DNA of 42,370 nucleotides from Saprospiraceae bacterium (GTDB lineage Bacteria; Bacteroidota; Bacteroidia; Chitinophagales; Saprospiraceae). How positions within the stretch are numbered: position 1 is the stretch's first letter; each line of letters begins with the position of its first letter. Of this stretch, positions 23,142 through 32,426 are shown piece after piece. The DNA lies in the NCBI GenBank assembly GCA_020629965.1, contig JAHDCG010000044.1, forward strand, positions 1 to 42,370, read 5' to 3'. The notes under the pieces are model-generated. The model ran no database searches, had not been told where the DNA came from, and saw only the letters and a program-made list of their open reading frames with translations. Both the position numbers and the translations under genes were made by a program.

Positions 23142-25544
23142 TCAGAATTCTAAGCGGTACAAGAAATCCGGGAAGAAGCCGATTTGATATGTCTCGTTCA
23201 CTTCATTCGTTTGGCGATTATAAGCGCGGCGGAAAACGTTGTCGCGGTTTGTCAGATTTTGCAGGTCAATCGACCACTGTTGGGCGAGTTTGCGTTTTTT
23301 GCTGTTGATTTTAATGCCGAATTTTACGTCCCAACGGAAATAATCGGAATAGCGGCGGCTGAAGGCTTCGTCGGTTTTGAGGACTTGCGTCTCGGCGAGG
23401 CGCGAAATTTCCAAATCTACGGGTGTGTAGTAGCGACCGCCCGCCGTCGTGAGTTTGGTATCGGCGTGGAGGGTGACTCTGCCGCTGTTGCCGAAGTCCC
23501 ATTCTTTGCCGGCTAAGAGGTTGACGACGTAGCCGTTGTTGAAGGCCGTATTGCGCTCGATGCCGTCGCTGCCGGTGTATTTGGAGTCGAAGAGAGAGGC
23601 GGTCAGCAAACCGTAAAAGCCGTCGGAAAAGAACTTTTCTACGGTGAGTTCTACGCCGGTGTTGTAGCCCGTACCGGTATTGGCGAGATTGGTTTTACCG
23701 TCGGGAAAGCCGAAATCAGCACCCACATTTAAAGAAGAAAACGAAGAGGGCAGCGAGTCCACGGGGACGTTGCTGATGGCTTGGTAGTAGGTTTCGACTT
23801 TGGCGCGCCACGCGGAGGCAAATTTGTAATCATAGCCCAAGACGAATTGATTGCTGCGCGTAAATTCTAAGTCTTGATTGGGCAGCGTAATTGTACCGTC
23901 GGGCAGTTGTTTTTCGGCTAAAAGAATTGGTATCGGCAGGTTTTGGCTGTGCAGTCCGTAGCCTAAGTTTATCATCTGATTTTCGGCAACGGCGTAGTTT
24001 AAAGCCAAACGCGGCTCGACGGCGAAGTCTTCGTTGAGCGACAAATACTGCCCGTGAACGCCCGCGTTGAGGGTCAGTTTTTTGGTCAATCGGTAGCGAA
24101 TTTGGGCGAAGGGCTGCGCGATGTAAGCATTGTCTTCAAAGCGGTACACAGTGATGAGGTCGTTAATACCGTCGCCGTCCGGGTCGGGGCCGAAGTTGTT
24201 AGACTCTTGGTCGAGGTCGAAGAAGAAATTTTCTAAGACCAAACCCGTGCGCAGGGTCAGGCGGGCGTTAAATTTTCGGTTGTAATAAGAGGACAGCGAA
24301 ATGCGATTTTCGGCATCGTCGCCGTTGTTGGTGCGCACTTTAAATTCATCCGTTTCGTCTAAATTATAGTAGCGGTCGAGGGTAAAAGTATTGCCCGCGT
24401 GCGCGGCGGAAAGCACGGTGCGCAGGTAAGAATCATTTTTGAAAAGCAAATTATGCCGCAGACCGACTACACCGAATTGCGAGGTCGCTAACAAATCTTC
24501 GTCCTTCGCCGAAAACAAATCGCCCTCGTCGATGCTGTCGTGCAAAAAGTCGATGTCGCTCGTGCCGCCGATGCCGAAAAGGGAAAATTTACCCGCCTTA
24601 CCGTTACCGAAATCCAACTTGAAAGACACATCGCGGTAATTAGGCACGGCAGTCGTACCGCCCGCACCGATGCCGAACAAACCCGTAAAAGCATAGCGAC
24701 CGGCGACCAAATACGAGCTGTTTTTCTTCCGCGAAAGCGGCCCTTCCGCCAAGGCTTCCAAACCCGAAAACGCACCCGTTTGCAGCATATATTCGTGTGT
24801 GTCTTTATTGCCGCTGCGGAAACCGAGGTCAAAAACACCCGCCAAAGCATTGCCGTATTCGGCGGGAAAAGCGGAGGTCAAAAAATCGGAATTACTCAAC
24901 AAATTAGGATTGAGTGCGCTGACGGGGCCGCCCGTCGTGCCGAAGGTAGCAAAGTGATTGGGCGAAGGAATGGGTACGCCTTCGAGTCGCCACAGCACCC
25001 CGGTGGGCGAGTTACCGCGTATCACAATGTCGTTGCGGCTGTCGTTAGCGGTGGCTACGCCCGCGAAATTGCTCGCCAAACGCGCCACATCGCTGCGACC
25101 GCCCGAGTAGCGACCAACCTCTTCAACCGAAAAGGTGCGCGCCGAGACGGTCGCCATTTCGTTTTGCGCCCGGTCTTTATCGACTTCGGCGGTGACGACG
25201 ACCTCGCCGAGAGTCTCGAAGGCTTCTTCCAAACCGACGTTCAAAATGACTTCCTTTCCCGCAGTCAGCACGACATTGGGCAGGGTGACGGACTCGTAGC
25301 CGAGGTAGCTGATGCGAAAGGCGCGGCGTCCGACGGCGATATTTTCTAATCTAAAAGTGCCGTCGATGTCGGTGACGGTGCCTACACTTTCTTCTTCGCC
25401 GACGAGTTCGACGGCAGCACCGATGAGCGGCATTTCGGACTGTTTGTCAACGATGCGCCCTTTGACGGTCTGGGTAGCGGACTGTGCGACGAGGCTGCCG
25501 GCTGTGCATAAAAAGCAGAAAAAGGTAAAGAGTGAGATTTTCAT
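23142..25544 (-). CDS. TonB-dependent outer-membrane receptor with carboxypeptidase-regulatory-like N-terminal domain
   Basis: 800 residues. Signal peptide 1-20 (ends AGSLVAQ). A CarboxypepD_reg-like domain at ~25-110 (VKGRIVDKQSEMPLIGAAVELVGE) precedes the plug domain (~115-240, GEVVVTAEVDK, DIVIRGNSPTGVLWRLEGVPIP), then the 22-strand barrel ending in FLYRLEF with the terminal aromatic residue. It imports a ligand through the outer membrane with TonB-ExbBD energy. No SusD-like partner is adjacent and it lacks the long SusC architecture, so an iron chelate or small organic ligand is as likely as a glycan. Substrate unknown. Confidence 0.9.
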   Translation of the reverse strand: MKISLFTFFCFLCTAGSLVAQSATQTVKGRIVDKQSEMPLIGAAVELVGEEESVGTVTDIDGTFRLENIAVGRRAFRISYLGYESVTLPNVVLTAGKEVILNVGLEEAFETLGEVVVTAEVDKDRAQNEMATVSARTFSVEEVGRYSGGRSDVARLASNFAGVATANDSRNDIVIRGNSPTGVLWRLEGVPIPSPNHFATFGTTGGPVSALNPNLLSNSDFLTSAFPAEYGNALAGVFDLGFRSGNKDTHEYMLQTGAFSGLEALAEGPLSRKKNSSYLVAGRYAFTGLFGIGAGGTTAVPNYRDVSFKLDFGNGKAGKFSLFGIGGTSDIDFLHDSIDEGDLFSAKDEDLLATSQFGVVGLRHNLLFKNDSYLRTVLSAAHAGNTFTLDRYYNLDETDEFKVRTNNGDDAENRISLSSYYNRKFNARLTLRTGLVLENFFFDLDQESNNFGPDPDGDGINDLITVYRFEDNAYIAQPFAQIRYRLTKKLTLNAGVHGQYLSLNEDFAVEPRLALNYAVAENQMINLGYGLHSQNLPIPILLAEKQLPDGTITLPNQDLEFTRSNQFVLGYDYKFASAWRAKVETYYQAISNVPVDSLPSSFSSLNVGADFGFPDGKTNLANTGTGYNTGVELTVEKFFSDGFYGLLTASLFDSKYTGSDGIERNTAFNNGYVVNLLAGKEWDFGNSGRVTLHADTKLTTAGGRYYTPVDLEISRLAETQVLKTDEAFSRRYSDYFRWDVKFGIKINSKKRKLAQQWSIDLQNLTNRDNVFRRAYNRQTNEVNETYQIGFFPDFLYRLEF

Positions 25545-25576
25545 TTTTCATTGTTTTGTCGGTTATGAATACAGGG

Positions 25577-25607
25577 CAAAACTATGAAGAGAACGGGGAG
25601 AAGGAAA
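25577..25607 (-). promoter_or_regulatory. Promoter of the TonB receptor gene
   Basis: -7 element TAGTTTTG (25577-25584) with TTTC exactly 19 bases upstream as a three-of-four -33 match; it lies 32 bases before the start codon. In the rest of the 25545-25859 gap the only notable sequences are repeated ATGCAA words (25812-25858) just before the XRE gene. Confidence 0.5.
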
Positions 25608-25859
25608 GGTTTTTTTGACGGAGCGTCGTATTTAGGGGGTGAGGTGTTTTTTTCGCTGATTTTTAATGACTCATTGTTTCGTATCAGGGTCAAACGAGTT
25701 TCAATTCCGAAAGCAAACGTAAAGTAAAGCGGATGCGAGCAGAAAGGCTAAAGAACGTTATTTCAACCTTTGCAAATCAATAATGAGAGAGTAAAAAAAG
25801 ACAATTAAACTATGCAATTTTGACTTTTATGCTTATATTGCACATTAAAATATGCAAAT

Positions 25860-26129
25860 ATGTTATTCACTGCCTTTAAAATCAAAGACATAAAAACCGA
25901 CATCGGAGAAACCGTCCGTATTCTGCGCAAGAACGCCGGATTGACCCAACAGGATTTGGCAGACAAATTAGCTTTGTCCCGAATTACGGTGCAAAATTTG
26001 GAAGCCGGCAAAAACTTTACTATCGACACCTTATTGAAGGTGCTGCAACATTTCGGTTTGTTGCAAAATTTAAAATCCGAAATCGCTCGCGTTAAAGAAG
26101 ACGCGGAAGATGCAAAATCTCTTTTTTGA
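25860..26129 (+). CDS. XRE-family helix-turn-helix regulator
   Basis: 89 residues with one HTH_3 domain (~16-70: VRILRKNAGLTQQDLADKLALSRITVQNLEAGKNFTIDTLLKVLQHFGL) and a short helical tail (EIARVKEDAEDAKSLF). This size and tail resemble HipB-like antitoxins, but no HipA kinase gene follows. It is convergent with RloAB module 2, with 26 bases between the stops. ATGCAA words in the AT-rich upstream region could be its own operator. It may be an orphan antitoxin-like protein or a regulator of the neighbouring defence module. Confidence 0.8.
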   Translation: MLFTAFKIKDIKTDIGETVRILRKNAGLTQQDLADKLALSRITVQNLEAGKNFTIDTLLKVLQHFGLLQNLKSEIARVKEDAEDAKSLF

Positions 26130-26155
26130 TATGGCGGTAAACAGGCTCATCTTAC

Positions 26156-26857
26156 TTAACCCCCGCCGCTCATTTTCAACAAGGATTGAATCAATAAATG
26201 CACTTTTGTACAAGGATTATGACGCGCGAAACTGCGGTCGTCATACAATACCTCTAATTTTTCCGCGTTAGCAACCGCCGCTGCCTGACTGCCGTAGCGT
26301 TTTAGCAAAGCGTACATTCCCGTCGAGTTTTTTTCGTATCTGAATGCCTCGTTACCGGAGGCTTCTCGCATTGCAACTTCTAACTTTTCCTGATAACTGT
26401 GTCGAGAAACAGCGGTATTGAAATAATGAAAGTGAAGTAAATACCACAACTCAAAGGCTTCATTCGTCCATGCGCAGTTGATTTTCGGCTGCGAATTTTC
26501 CCCTTTGTTAACGGCATTGTTAAAATTTCTGTCCGGGAAACTGTCTTTGTCGAATACCGCCCACACCTCGTCAATGGCTCGCAGATAATTTTTTTCATAG
26601 CGGTCACGTAATTTCACGGACTCGTCGATGACAGAGATTGTATTTTTTCCCGTACCGTCGATGTCTATATTCACGAGTTCTAACACTCCTTTCGGCAGGT
26701 CTGCTTTGAATGCGTTAAAATAATTCGGCTCGGTCTTTTCGCCTTCGCATACGATGAGATAAAAGCGACGTTTGGCTTTGATTTCTACCGCTCGTTTTCG
26801 CTCTTTACGGGCGCGCCTTTTTAAAACAGCATTATCGATTTTTATTCTTCTTGCCAT
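26156..26857 (-). CDS. RloB-like protein (AbiLii-type), Toprim-like, module 2
   Basis: 233 residues from ATG 26857, one base after the stop of the ATPase gene; an ATG 24 codons upstream would overlap the ATPase gene. Motifs: LIVCEGEKTEPNYF (34-47), VWAVFDKDSF (98-107) and NEAFELWYLLHF (132-143). The acidic E38/E40 and DKD (103-105) correspond to module 1. The N-terminus is strongly basic (MARRIKIDNAVLKRRARKER). Overall divergence from module 1 is high outside the motifs, so the two modules are old paralogues or independent acquisitions and not a recent duplication. Confidence 0.82.
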   Translation of the reverse strand: MARRIKIDNAVLKRRARKERKRAVEIKAKRRFYLIVCEGEKTEPNYFNAFKADLPKGVLELVNIDIDGTGKNTISVIDESVKLRDRYEKNYLRAIDEVWAVFDKDSFPDRNFNNAVNKGENSQPKINCAWTNEAFELWYLLHFHYFNTAVSRHSYQEKLEVAMREASGNEAFRYEKNSTGMYALLKRYGSQAAAVANAEKLEVLYDDRSFARHNPCTKVHLLIQSLLKMSGGG

Positions 26858-26858
26858 A

Positions 26859-28115
26859 TTACAAAAGTTCCGAAAAATTACCCGTAAACGGAATTGCGCC
26901 GTATCTGCCGGCAATGTAATCCTTTTCAAAAGAACGGTCTTTCCTTACTTTTGCCTTCGAGCCCTCCTCTCTGTATTCGATGAGAGAATACAAATCGGTC
27001 GCTTCCGTATTGTCTTTTTCAAGAAAATAAATTTGGTCTCTTCTGAAGCCGCCGTAGGTCAAAAGATTGGTATCGTGTGTGGCAAAAATAAGCTGTGCCC
27101 GATGTGTATTATACTCCGAAGAATTGAATAATTTAGTCACCGCTGCCGTGAGCAGCGGGTGCAGTTTAGCATCCAATTCATCGACTACCAAAATACCGCC
27201 GCCCGTCAACGTTTCAAATATCGGACCTGCAAGGTCGATGATTTTATTTGTACCCGAAGATTCCTGCTCTCTCAGGTCAAATTCCTGCGTACCCACTGCA
27301 TTTCCTTCCGCATCAAATTTTTTGTGTACGGTCATAATTCGAACGTCCGCATTTTCGTCCGGCTCTTGCGCCATATAGCCGGCACTACCCGTTGTCATCA
27401 AAAACTCTTGCTTCTTGACTTTCAACCGCTCAAAACCCAAGTCCAAATCCGAGAAAAAACGCAGCATTTTTTCCTTAGTCTCTTCTCTTTCCAACAGCGA
27501 AAAAGTTTTGTTGCGGTAGTTATCATGACTCAAGCCGGACACCGTCACCCACCGGTTAAACCACTTGACGATTGCCCCCGCCGTTTGTCCGTTAAACAAA
27601 TCGACCACCGACAAAAACAGAGCATTGTCGCGAGTACGATCTTCCAGTCCTTTGCCCTCCGAAAATGCCTCCGTCACACCGATACCGTCATTTTCTCTGA
27701 TAAACAGCGGCATCTCTTTCCCCGTCGTCTGCGAGAAAAGCCACTCGGCGTGCACGATTTTCGCATCGACTTCAAAGCCGTATCGATAGCGCGCATTATC
27801 CGTAAAAAAAACGACTTCAAAAAAGGAAGGACGGTTTTCGGTTTCCGTACTCAGTCGAAAAGGCACGACCGGCAATTTAGCAGCGGAGGATTTTTCCCCC
27901 GATGTCAGTACCAACAGGCGCATCATCGACATAGCTTTGATAAGATTGGATTTTCCGCTCGAATTGGCACCGTACAGCACCGCTGTCCGCAGCAGATTCT
28001 GCGCACCACAGGCGAATACGGAATCCGGATGTTCCGTAATACCGGTTGCTTCTAAGGAAAGGGTTCGCGGTTCTTTAAACGACAAGAAGTTGCCTACCGA
28101 AAATTCGACTATCAT
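26859..28115 (-). CDS. RloA-like ABC/AAA ATPase (AbiLi-type), module 2
   Basis: 418 residues. The N-terminus [22 protein letters not shown] is the typical RloA/OLD opening. Walker A GANSSGKS (49-56), signature ESSGTNK, Walker [14 protein letters not shown] and H-loop FATHDTN are intact. The layout and the C-terminal [11 protein letters not shown] closely parallel YIEGRYGAVPV in module 1, showing common descent. Forms an operon with the RloB gene one base downstream. A -7 element with a palindrome over the -33 region lies directly upstream. Confidence 0.85.
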   Translation of the reverse strand: MIVEFSVGNFLSFKEPRTLSLEATGITEHPDSVFACGAQNLLRTAVLYGANSSGKSNLIKAMSMMRLLVLTSGEKSSAAKLPVVPFRLSTETENRPSFFEVVFFTDNARYRYGFEVDAKIVHAEWLFSQTTGKEMPLFIRENDGIGVTEAFSEGKGLEDRTRDNALFLSVVDLFNGQTAGAIVKWFNRWVTVSGLSHDNYRNKTFSLLEREETKEKMLRFFSDLDLGFERLKVKKQEFLMTTGSAGYMAQEPDENADVRIMTVHKKFDAEGNAVGTQEFDLREQESSGTNKIIDLAGPIFETLTGGGILVVDELDAKLHPLLTAAVTKLFNSSEYNTHRAQLIFATHDTNLLTYGGFRRDQIYFLEKDNTEATDLYSLIEYREEGSKAKVRKDRSFEKDYIAGRYGAIPFTGNFSELL

Positions 28116-28149
28116 ACGCGTTGCTTTTTGTATTTACATGAATACAAAA

Positions 28150-28182
28150 CAAAGGTATGTATTTTGTGAGAGATTTTCTCAC
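28150..28182 (-). promoter_or_regulatory. Promoter and possible operator of RloAB module 2
   Basis: The -7 element TACCTTTG (28150-28157, minus strand) is a full TAnnTTTG match, 34 bases before the start codon. No TTTG occurs at -33; that region instead holds the palindrome GTGAGA-GATTT-TCTCAC (28166-28182), which could bind a repressor. The rest of the gap up to 28459 has no recognised gene; an inverted pair GGAAAGGT/ACCTTTCC (28432-28470) overlaps the end of the next gene. Confidence 0.55.
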
Positions 28183-28459
28183 TAATTACTTTTGATTTTA
28201 TAATTTTAACAAAATACTGCGTTTAAAATTTGAATTTTTTGTATTTATGTATTATCAGGCGGGATGGTGTTCTTGACAAAAAATATCCACTAAAAGAAAT
28301 AAATCTCAAATTGAAATCCTGTCTCTGCCTAAGACGCGTTTTCCCGTGTTTCTGCGAAAAGAAGCGACCTAAGAATGCTGACAGCATAAAGCTCTTCAAC
28401 CCCGCCGGTCTCTCAAGATAGATGAGTGCCGGAAAGGTTAAAACGACTCTAAAAAAATC

Positions 28460-31213
28460 CTACCTTTCCCCCCCGATCAACTCGATAAAACCGCTCAACA
28501 AAATTTCCGTATCGCCCTCGTCTGTCACCCGCTGCTCAAAAACGCGGCAGGTGTAATAGTACGTTCCCGTTGCCAAAGCGTCGCCGTTTGCGCTCGTGCC
28601 GTCCCAGTCGATATTCGGGTCGGTAGTCGAAAAGACCTGCTGCCCCCAGCGGTTAAAAATGCTTAACTCGATGCGGTCGATGAAGCAAAAAGGGTAGGGG
28701 TGAAAAATGTCGTTTTGACCGTCGCCGTTGGGTGTAAAAGCGTTGGGCAGTTCGTAAACGGGACAGTTATCGACACACACGACGTTGCTGAACAGACTTT
28801 CGTTGAAAAAACTATCGACCGCCGTCACCGCATAACAGCCCGCCAAACCCCGGTCGGGATTGTGCGTGAAAAGCGTATCGCTGATGTCGTCCGTAGAGTG
28901 AATGAGCGAAAATTCCGCCCCCTGGCGGTCGGCATAATAGACATTGTAGGCGATTACGTCGTCGGTATCTTCGCAAAAGAAATTCGGGTTTGTCCAAGTC
29001 AAATCATTGACCAATTCCGCATCCGTGCAGTCCTCCTGCGTGTCGCAAATATTGCTGACAATCAGCGTCGGCGGACAGGGCGGCACCGTATCAATCGGCG
29101 TACCGCAGGCGCGCTGCGACTTATTAACCAACGGACTCGGAATGCCCTCGATGCTGTACGCGCCGTAAGACTCGACGTAATAACAATATTCTCGCCCGTT
29201 GACCAAAGGCGCATCGACGTAGCTCTCGGTATCGACGGTGTCTATCGGATTGAAATTCCCGCTTGCGTCTTGTTTGAATACGATGTACTCAAAGTTTTCC
29301 CAAGGCGTGTCGAAAGCCCAACTCAACTCATTCCGTTCGTCCGCACCGCTGACCGTCAAAAAGACCGAAGAGGCTTTGTTTGCGGTGCGTATCGGCTCGT
29401 CGTTGCCGCTCACGTAAAACTCGATGCGGTAAGTATAAGCCCTTTCCAAAGTATTCAAACCCGTATCGGTGAATGTCGTGTCGGTCAGTGCAAAAAAGTT
29501 ATCCGCCGTAAAAGTACCGCCCGGCACGAGGCTGAAATTTTCCGTGCCGATGCCTTCCGAGCGCAGCACCTCGTAGCGGTAAGGGCCGGGGTTTAGTATC
29601 GTGTCCAGTTCTTCGGCAATCGGAGCAATCCACTTCACAAAAATTTCTCCGTCATTCGTACCCGTCACCGTCACATCGACATTGGTGAGCAGCGGAACGT
29701 CTTGTTTGAGTTGCACGCAGACCTCATCGGAGGGCAAACTTTCGACGAGGTTAAAGGGATTTCCGTTATCGGTAAAGCGGGCGAATTTGGCTAAAATCCG
29801 GTAGCAATATGTCTTGCCTCTATCGACTTCCGTATCCAAAAAGAAGTACCTGCCGTCCCTGATTTCGTTCGTCAATCCCGTGAGTTGCGTGTAGCCGCGC
29901 CCCGCCAAGCCCGTGCGGCAAGAGTCGAAAGGAAACGGGTTGCTGTTTTCTCTGCGCCACACCGAGAAGCCGTAGAAGTAATCATTTGCTGCATCTTCGC
30001 AAACGTAAGGATTGTCCCAGTACAGTTCGATTTCGCCGGGTACGGCAATGGCTTCCGGATTTTCGGGCGGCGGGCCGACGACGGTCACGCGCACGATTTT
30101 CAGCGTGGAAAGCCCCGTCGTGTCTAAAAAATTATCCGTTGCGCGAAAGATGATTTCGTAGGGCTGCGAGGCGATATGCTCACAGGTCGTCTGCCACCTA
30201 AAAGTTTTATTGACAATCGGCGTTTCAAAGAAAGTCGCGTCTTCAAATTCGGCGGGGCTAACGGGTACGTTAAACGGGCCGCCGCGCGCAATTAATTTCA
30301 CACCCTGCCCCGCGTCGGGGTCGTCGGCGGCTACGTTAAATTCAAGCAAATCGCCCGCTATCACACAAATTTCGTCGATACTTTCCACCGTCGGCGGGTT
30401 ATTGTCTTCGCAGTCGTTGATAGTCACCTGCATATCGCGCACCATAGTATCGAGCGGTATGCCGCCCCGCCACGAGATGATGATAAAAGCCATATTGTAC
30501 TCTCCGGCAAAAAGCGGCGAGTTCCAAGTCAGCGTACCGGTCACCGGGTCGATGCTGAAAGTGCCGTTGCTGACGCCGTTGGGTTCGTTGGGAAAATTAT
30601 AATTGGGTACGGTGGTGTTCACGTCCGCTAAAGGCGTAATAAGTTCGTAAGAAAGACTGTCGCCGTCGGGGTCGTAAGCACCCGGATTGTGCTCGAATAT
30701 TTGATTCAAACAACCTACATCCACGGGTTCATAATCCAAAATCGGGCTGCTGTTGAGACCGTTAAACTGACAATCGAGCAGCGTATGCGTCGTCTGAATG
30801 TGAAACTGCACTTGGTCTGAGTTAGGCCAATTGACGTTCTGAATACCGCCGTTACGGTTGGGGTCGGTCATGGAAATGGTGTAGCTGCCCGGTCCGGGGT
30901 AAGTGTGCGTACCGATGTACTCGTTGCGCTTGATGTCGTTTTCGAGAATTTGACCGTTATTGCCGGGGCCGTTGTTGCGAAAAAGTGTCTCGCAGTTATT
31001 TCCTTCACCCCAACAGATAACGAGCGAGTCGCGGTCGGCTTGCGTGCTGCTCGCTTTGGTGTAGGTGATGATAGTCGCCCGCAGGGTGTAGTCATCGCAG
31101 GGTTCGAGTTGCTCGACGACGATTTCGCCGGCGCGGTTATGGGTTGCGTTTGCATTTTGAGCAAGGCAAAAACAGCAGAGGAGAAGAACGGAAAGGCGTA
31201 GGATATTTTTCAT
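28460..31213 (-). CDS. Large secreted multi-domain protein with T9SS type B (gliding-motility-associated) C-terminal domain
   Basis: 917 residues from ATG 31213, chosen because a signal peptide follows (MKNILRLSVLLLCCFCLAQNANA); the frame continues 49 codons upstream without sense. The C-terminal ~90 residues (PNAFTPNGDGQNDIFHPY, then SIFNRWGQQVFST and WDGTSANGDALATGTYYY) are the CHU_C/type B sorting signal of the type IX secretion system. The body contains cadherin/PKD-like segments (DPDGDSLSYELITP) and several fibronectin-III-like domains. Numerous cysteines suggest disulfides. Probably a cell-surface adhesin or matrix protein of the kind abundant in Saprospirales; ligand unknown. Confidence 0.88.
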   Translation of the reverse strand: MKNILRLSVLLLCCFCLAQNANATHNRAGEIVVEQLEPCDDYTLRATIITYTKASSTQADRDSLVICWGEGNNCETLFRNNGPGNNGQILENDIKRNEYIGTHTYPGPGSYTISMTDPNRNGGIQNVNWPNSDQVQFHIQTTHTLLDCQFNGLNSSPILDYEPVDVGCLNQIFEHNPGAYDPDGDSLSYELITPLADVNTTVPNYNFPNEPNGVSNGTFSIDPVTGTLTWNSPLFAGEYNMAFIIISWRGGIPLDTMVRDMQVTINDCEDNNPPTVESIDEICVIAGDLLEFNVAADDPDAGQGVKLIARGGPFNVPVSPAEFEDATFFETPIVNKTFRWQTTCEHIASQPYEIIFRATDNFLDTTGLSTLKIVRVTVVGPPPENPEAIAVPGEIELYWDNPYVCEDAANDYFYGFSVWRRENSNPFPFDSCRTGLAGRGYTQLTGLTNEIRDGRYFFLDTEVDRGKTYCYRILAKFARFTDNGNPFNLVESLPSDEVCVQLKQDVPLLTNVDVTVTGTNDGEIFVKWIAPIAEELDTILNPGPYRYEVLRSEGIGTENFSLVPGGTFTADNFFALTDTTFTDTGLNTLERAYTYRIEFYVSGNDEPIRTANKASSVFLTVSGADERNELSWAFDTPWENFEYIVFKQDASGNFNPIDTVDTESYVDAPLVNGREYCYYVESYGAYSIEGIPSPLVNKSQRACGTPIDTVPPCPPTLIVSNICDTQEDCTDAELVNDLTWTNPNFFCEDTDDVIAYNVYYADRQGAEFSLIHSTDDISDTLFTHNPDRGLAGCYAVTAVDSFFNESLFSNVVCVDNCPVYELPNAFTPNGDGQNDIFHPYPFCFIDRIELSIFNRWGQQVFSTTDPNIDWDGTSANGDALATGTYYYTCRVFEQRVTDEGDTEILLSGFIELIGGER

Positions 31214-31333
31214 GCACTTGTATTTTTGACCTCGCAAAAAAGAAGAAGCAGAGGACATTACACAAAATAACGAGAAAAGACCGAAAGTAGTTTGAGCCGT
31301 GCGCTTAATAATGTCGGCTGTTGACGGATTGAC

Positions 31334-31377
31334 AAAAAAAGAGAGCCGAATGACGCGCATTCGACTCTCTTTTTTTG
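31334..31377 (-). terminator. Terminator after the type A T9SS cargo gene, possibly bidirectional
   Basis: AAAAAAAGAGAGCCGAATG (31334-31352) and its near-complement ending in seven T (31359-31377) form an 11-12-pair stem with a small loop; the minus-strand RNA has one G-U pair and a terminal U7. It lies between the genes at 31464 and 28460, both on the minus strand. The flanking 31381-31460 holds TTATTCGG and TAAACGCCTAAAC words. Confidence 0.8.
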
Positions 31378-31463
31378 TTTATTCGGTTATTTATTTATTC
31401 GGTTATTTGATGTGGTTATTTGTCCGAATAAACAAATAAACGCCTAAACAAATCAACCTTCGT

Positions 31464-32426
31464 TTAGTCTGCTTTCACAAACTTCACCTGCGCCAAACGC
31501 GCTCCGTTTTCCGCCGTTAATACGGCAAAGTAAAGACCCGGCGTAAAATCGCTCGTATCGACAGACAAGTTTTGTGTGTCGGACCGGATAACGTTTTGCT
31601 GTATTCTTTGACCGGACTGTGCGTGGTAAAAAGTCAGAACTGCTGCGGACTGCGGCAGTTCCGACAAACGTACTGTCATCAAATCAAAAACGGGGTTCGG
31701 AGAAACGGCAACGAGGCTGTTGTCGATAATCTCCGCCTTTACGATTTGCGAATAATCTTCGGTACCGTCGCGGTCTGTTTGACGCAGACGGTAATAGTTA
31801 ACACCGGCCGTCGGATTGCGGTGAATTGCCGTGTAGTTCTTGGCGGCGTCGCGGTCGAAGCCGTCGCCTTTTACGGTCGTAAATTCGGTGTAGTCGATAC
31901 CGTCCGTGCTGACCTCTACGGAGAAGTAGTCGTGGTTGATTTCCGACTCGGTAGTCCAGTCGAGGACGACGCTTTGACCTTTTGTTTCGGCGGTAAAGCG
32001 GCTTAATTCTACGGGCAATGCGCCGATTTCAATAACAATAATATTACTTTCCGCCGAATATTCGGTGCATTCTTCTTCGATACGTGCACAACGGATAAAA
32101 TACGTTGTTTCGGTCACCGAGCCGGGTTGATAATTTGCCGAAATTGCACTCGGAATCGGTGTCCAGTTGGTACTGCTGAAAGCCCCGCCGATGGTACTGC
32201 TCATCCAGAGGTACTCGACGTCGCCCGTGCCGCCGGTCGCGGGGGCTACGCTTATCAGTTCGGAGGGAACGGAGCCGGCTGCTATGGTTTGGTTAGCAGA
32301 GATGCTGCCGCCGTTTGTCACGTTATCGCATCCGGTTTGCGCCTGTGTCTGTAGCGAATAGAGGAAAAAGAACGCAACCGCTGCGGACTTCAGGAGGAAA
32401 AAAGGGTAAAGCTTTTTGATTTTCAT
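31464..32426 (-). CDS. Secreted protein with T9SS type A sorting domain
   Basis: 320 residues from ATG 32426 (signal peptide KLYPFFLLKSAAVAFFFLYS, cleavage near TQAQ). A Bacteroidota Ig-like repeat (~40-125, VEYLWMSSTIGGAFSSTNW, YFIRCARIEEECTEY) precedes a beta-sandwich segment common before sorting domains (ELSRFTAETKGQSVVLDWTT, NYYRLRQTDRDGTEDYSQI). The C-terminal ~75 residues (VSPNPVFDLMTVRLSEL and DFTPGLYFAVLTAENGARLAQVKFVK) are the type A sorting signal. Exported by the type IX system and probably anchored at the surface. Confidence 0.88.
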   Translation of the reverse strand: MKIKKLYPFFLLKSAAVAFFFLYSLQTQAQTGCDNVTNGGSISANQTIAAGSVPSELISVAPATGGTGDVEYLWMSSTIGGAFSSTNWTPIPSAISANYQPGSVTETTYFIRCARIEEECTEYSAESNIIVIEIGALPVELSRFTAETKGQSVVLDWTTESEINHDYFSVEVSTDGIDYTEFTTVKGDGFDRDAAKNYTAIHRNPTAGVNYYRLRQTDRDGTEDYSQIVKAEIIDNSLVAVSPNPVFDLMTVRLSELPQSAAVLTFYHAQSGQRIQQNVIRSDTQNLSVDTSDFTPGLYFAVLTAENGARLAQVKFVKAD

